DNA from: Pleomorphomonas oryzae DSM 16300
GTDB lineage: Bacteria; Pseudomonadota; Alphaproteobacteria; Rhizobiales; Pleomorphomonadaceae
Length of the DNA stretch: 64,000 nucleotides
NCBI RefSeq assembly: GCF_000422965.1
Contig: NZ_AUHB01000013.1
Location: forward strand, 62,001-126,000
Direction: 5' to 3'
Under the pieces are notes generated by a model, which saw only the letters and a program-made list of their open reading frames with translations, did no database searches and was not told the DNA's origin. Each line of letters starts with the position of its first letter. The stretch's first letter is position 1. Positions 61,801 through 64,000 of this stretch are shown here, piece by piece. The position numbers and the translations under genes were made by a program.

Positions 61801-64000
61801 GTCCTCTACATGAACCGTCGGGTTGCCGAATGGATTACTGATCCACACGTCGCGATCGCCAGCAGGATTGACGACCTCCATGCGAGAGCCCGCAGCGTAC
61901 ACCTTCGTCGCGTTACCATTGGCATCCAGCTGCTGAACGACACGACCAAAGACATCGTAGGAATTTGCGACGAAGGCGACAGTCGGATGGCTCGGATAGA
62001 AGACCTTGGTCAGGCGGCTCGAACCATCATAGGCGTAGGTGTATGTTTGAGAGAGCGGATCCGTCAGACTCGTGAGGTTATTGCCGGTATACCCGTAACT
62101 TACGCTGCGTCCGTTGCCATCAGAAACCGACGTTATGTGGTTGCCTGTATAGGCGAATGTGAGCGTCCTGCCGCTGGCCGCGTTGGACACCGTCGTCAAC
62201 TGGTTCGAGGTATTATAGGTGAAACTCAGACTTGCCCCAGCAGGGTTTACCCATGACGCAATATTCCCGGCGCTATTGAAGGTCAGCGTAATGCCTGACG
62301 ACGTTCTATATTTGAAGATCCCGGCGCTTTGTGAAAGGACGGTCGCGGATCCAAGTGGCGCAGCGTAGGTGACCCCGTCGGCAAGCTTGGTAAAGTGTTC
62401 GGTGCTGCCCGCCTGGGAGATGGTGACAATATTCTGCGTCAATAGGTCGGTAAACCATCGGCTTACCGCGGCTTGAATGAGGAAGTTGTTAGCGTTTGGA
62501 ACGCCTGAAGCTGGAGCAACCATAAGGTCGGAGGAAATGTAGATACCCACAATCGAGCTGGCGGCGCTAAGCGGCGAAGCCTGCCCAAGTCCGTCAAAGG
62601 CATCACTGCCGACCACGGCGCTGACGGCAAAATTATGCGTCCAGCCTTTGCCGAGAGGGCCGTCCAACAAGTTCGCCGCCGATGAGTAGGTTCGCTGGAG
62701 AGGCAACGAGTACGGAAGGCGGAGAGGCCCGACAGCCAGATCATCATGCTGGTAGAGGAATGCGCCGGTCTGCCGATTGATGGGATCGGCAAGGGCATCC
62801 TTGATCGCATCGAAAACCGAACTGAAGGAAAACCCGCCGGGGAAGGCCGAAGGGGAAGTGGGACTAGCGGCCTGCGCTGCCGCGGTATTGGCGGTTTGAG
62901 CAGCAGGCGGATCATTAACGCCCGCATAGCCTCCGCTTAACCCGCCAGATATGATCTCGGCGAATAGATAGCCGCCAGGCTGTGGTAGGAGCGCTATGAA
63001 GCCTGCACCTTTCCAAGATCCGATGGAAACCAATCCGTGGAGTGGAGCAATGACTCGGTAATTGGCGCTGACATATGCATCGAGAGACGCCAGCGTTTCT
63101 GTGCGATAGTTGGGGACCAACTGCGGCCTGATCGTCGTTGTGTAATATTGCTGCCCGGAGGTCGTCCCGCCGCTATTTATATCAAAGAACGTGTCCGCAT
63201 TCTGCATGCCCGTATCAAGAAGCTTCATTGTCGACGCAGCGACAAAACCTGACGTTTTGGCCTGGGTCTGTTCGAGAATTCCCGATTCCAGTGCGCTCAT
63301 TGCGCTAACACTATTTAGAAAAGCCGCGAGCGACTTTGGCGTCTGCTGTGCCGCACCATTAATGCGGGCTGGCGTATTGAAAATATTCAGTGGCAAATCG
63401 ACGTAAGGTGTGCTAAACGAGGCTGAAGTTACTTGGCCAACAAGCCCAACACCATAGAAATATTGTGTTGTCGTGCCGAGAATTTGATCCGCAAGATGCT
63501 GTTGGGCTGCGACCTCTGCAAGCCATGTATAGCCGAGTACGGCAAGACTCTCACCCAGCACAGGCTCCGAAGTAGCAGCCCCACCAGCGGCGATTGCCTG
63601 ATTTAGTGTTGCGCGATGCCTTTCAACCATCCCGCGCCCCACCTGATCCCATCCATTTTGGATGATGTAGGCGCCGCCGGCGCTCATGTATTGTTGCCTG
63701 CTGTTACTTGCAGTCGTCGCCCAGGGAACGTTAACCGTCAAGGAAATCGGGACATAGGTACCGGAGGTTGCTGCTGCCCCACTGACAACGCTCGTGCCAT
63801 CCAAGTACAGCGTCGGCACACAGGACGTAGTACATCCCGCGCTATAGAAGACAGACAACCGGCGGCCGTAAATGTCGTCCGAATTATATGTTTGGGTGGC
63901 GGCGCCGGGAAGACCAATTGCAAGTGTAGCGTGATAGCTTGCGGGAATGGTGGTTCCCCAATCTGTTGGCGTTGTACCAGGCATAAGATTGGGGTTTGAC
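58879..64000 (-). CDS. giant RHS repeat protein (5' end outside window)
   Basis: At least 1706 residues; the frame is still open at 64000. A ~390-residue N-terminal part of unknown function precedes the DUF6531-like block DPINRQTGAFLYQHDDLAV and RRTYSS-like PLQRTYSS. Then ~25 YD/RHS repeats (ITSVSDGNGRSVSYGYTGN, YDGSSRLTK, LDNWPDSNYR-like) and the core signature YYDYARYYSPVFGRFLQPDPIG, NLYAYVRNDPANLIDPEGL. After DPEGL the last ~158 residues are the variable tip (ending GAEFLGADGGHVKYSLGG), probably a toxin. The tip fold is unassigned; a BECR-type RNase is possible but only a guess. An immunity gene follows. Confidence 0.92.
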   Translation of the reverse strand, partial: SNPNLMPGTTPTDWGTTIPASYHATLAIGLPGAATQTYNSDDIYGRRLSVFYSAGCTTSCVPTLYLDGTSVVSGAAATSGTYVPISLTVNVPWATTASNSRQQYMSAGGAYIIQNGWDQVGRGMVERHRATLNQAIAAGGAATSEPVLGESLAVLGYTWLAEVAAQQHLADQILGTTTQYFYGVGLVGQVTSASFSTPYVDLPLNIFNTPARINGAAQQTPKSLAAFLNSVSAMSALESGILEQTQAKTSGFVAASTMKLLDTGMQNADTFFDINSGGTTSGQQYYTTTIRPQLVPNYRTETLASLDAYVSANYRVIAPLHGLVSIGSWKGAGFIALLPQPGGYLFAEIISGGLSGGYAGVNDPPAAQTANTAAAQAASPTSPSAFPGGFSFSSVFDAIKDALADPINRQTGAFLYQHDDLAVGPLRLPYSLPLQRTYSSAANLLDGPLGKGWTHNFAVSAVVGSDAFDGLGQASPLSAASSIVGIYISSDLMVAPASGVPNANNFLIQAAVSRWFTDLLTQNIVTISQAGSTEHFTKLADGVTYAAPLGSATVLSQSAGIFKYRTSSGITLTFNSAGNIASWVNPAGASLSFTYNTSNQLTTVSNAASGRTLTFAYTGNHITSVSDGNGRSVSYGYTGNNLTSLTDPLSQTYTYAYDGSSRLTKVFYPSHPTVAFVANSYDVFGRVVQQLDANGNATKVYAAGSRMEVVNPAGDRDVWISNPFGNPTVHVEDFGSSSHFNNVTSFQYDGQQRLSIQTQAEGDQITYTYDRLSHPLTVTRIAKPGSVDPNTGTTPVPITQKFTYVKPVAALSNFEQVQTAIDGNNNTTTYKYDGTTGNLTEMDQPAVTKPGLSGTVVPKTTYTYTSQGLPQTVVDPEGRTTRYDYDPTHADEVVTITGDYGASPHLNLATHFTYDAYGDINGITDPNGHHTTNTYNALRQLTEVDAPIANVVTKYQYDPNGLVISIQRRSNSTSPFTYQTFGKTYTLDDQVQTATDPDNRTTTFAYDTTRRLSTVTSSSGRQVTYAYDILSRISTITDGVSGTLDPSITVNLGSVVRETRKYTKNGLIASSKDGNNNLTSYVYDGYDRLQKITYPGGAFDYFKTYDANGNLLGYYPRGGASHVRTFDALNRPLTLSLSATSVSAASSTSYGYDLSSRLLQAKLSTDASPLALVYDSAGRRIGETNPDGKAVSWKLDAVGNRTELDWPADSSNYRVTYSFDALDRLTDVFEGVGTAGYRLGHYGYDLLSERASQSLATSAGSSAKITGSFGYTASGDVQQITHTLTGGAIGLTYAYNLDRQRKSLQITDSSYLPSALPTGANAYTANALNQYTKRNATTLTNDGAGNLSYDGTFAYCYDALNRLAQVGSAVTAPATPCAAGSATLLSSYGYDPLGRQTKKVVGSATTRFVYAGNEMIGEYSSSGSLIQRHVFGANDNEPLAAVDAAGTRSFHLLDAQGSTLALANASGTVTEKHSYTAYGVSKIVTGTPFQYAGMRIDPETGLYYDYARYYSPVFGRFLQPDPIGTVDSLNLYAYVRNDPANLIDPEGLLTGTVGHFLTYDVVNFPQVGRDLGGLITHPREIPEAIGSVVPGLPIGEFANLVTFTSDAFEAAAAARWWVGESSLYDTSITWRRAITPNVRTDVGAAEFQQNLMANGYQIQGQVNGRTILSNGTNRWTIYPRTSAGGRAGAEFLGADGGHVKYSLGGP

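Overview
The window reads as chromosomal DNA of a GC-rich alphaproteobacterium, most likely a Hyphomicrobiales (Rhizobiales) member. Pointers are the fliG-fliH-fliN-flbD/flhA flagellar set of the Caulobacter type, an ECF sigma/ChrR pair with TGATCC-type promoters, NasS-NasT control of nitrate assimilation, a palindromic Zur-type box of alphaproteobacterial form, and many small palindromic intergenic elements. The species cannot be named from sequence alone.

Layout. 0-2.7 kb: end of fliG, then fliH, fliN and flbD. 2.8-14.3 kb: an accessory block lying between flbD and flhA. It holds a truncated RHS tip with a coupled small membrane protein, a GFA-family protein, an ArsR/AHSA1 pair, a thiol-fold protein, an SDR with a divergent AraC regulator, a VOC protein joined to a secreted hydrolase with 46-residue repeats, and rsgA. 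14.3-20.4 kb: flhA, a Zur-box-controlled znuA without visible permease genes, an extensin-like lipoprotein and a PemK/Phd toxin-antitoxin pair. 20.6-27.5 kb: a Bcr/CflA exporter, then a tyrosine phenol-lyase locus (Crp-like regulator, tpl, APC permease, RidA) and an hsp20 gene with an RpoH-like promoter and a structured leader. 27.6-36 kb: a lytic transglycosylase, tRNA-Met, a methyltransferase, then a stress-lipid cluster (CFA-type synthase, DUF1365, FAD oxidoreductase) divergent from rpoE-chrR-DUF1295, with a DUF2177 gene. 36-46.7 kb: SDR, a second ArsR/AHSA1 pair, an EmrAB/NodT efflux operon with a divergent TetR regulator, a group III truncated hemoglobin, queF and a membrane diguanylate cyclase. 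47-57.7 kb: one minus-strand nitrate assimilation locus nasT-nasS-nrtA-nrtB-nrtD-nirB-nirD-nasA. 57.9-64 kb: a mini-RHS secreted protein, a likely immunity gene and a giant RHS protein running off the right edge.

How the parts work together. The nas genes import nitrate, reduce it to ammonium, and appear to be controlled by NasS/NasT acting on a terminator-bearing leader before nrtA. RpoE-ChrR appears to drive both sides of its intergenic region and DUF2177 through three promoters with the same 18-bp spacer, suggesting a membrane-lipid response to singlet oxygen or peroxide. TPL would release 2-aminoacrylate, which the nearby RidA is suited to remove. The two RHS loci look like polymorphic toxin/immunity cassettes. 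A ~140-bp element with terminal inverted repeats occurs three times, each copy beside a stop codon, and a 44-bp palindrome occurs twice with a compensatory stem change.
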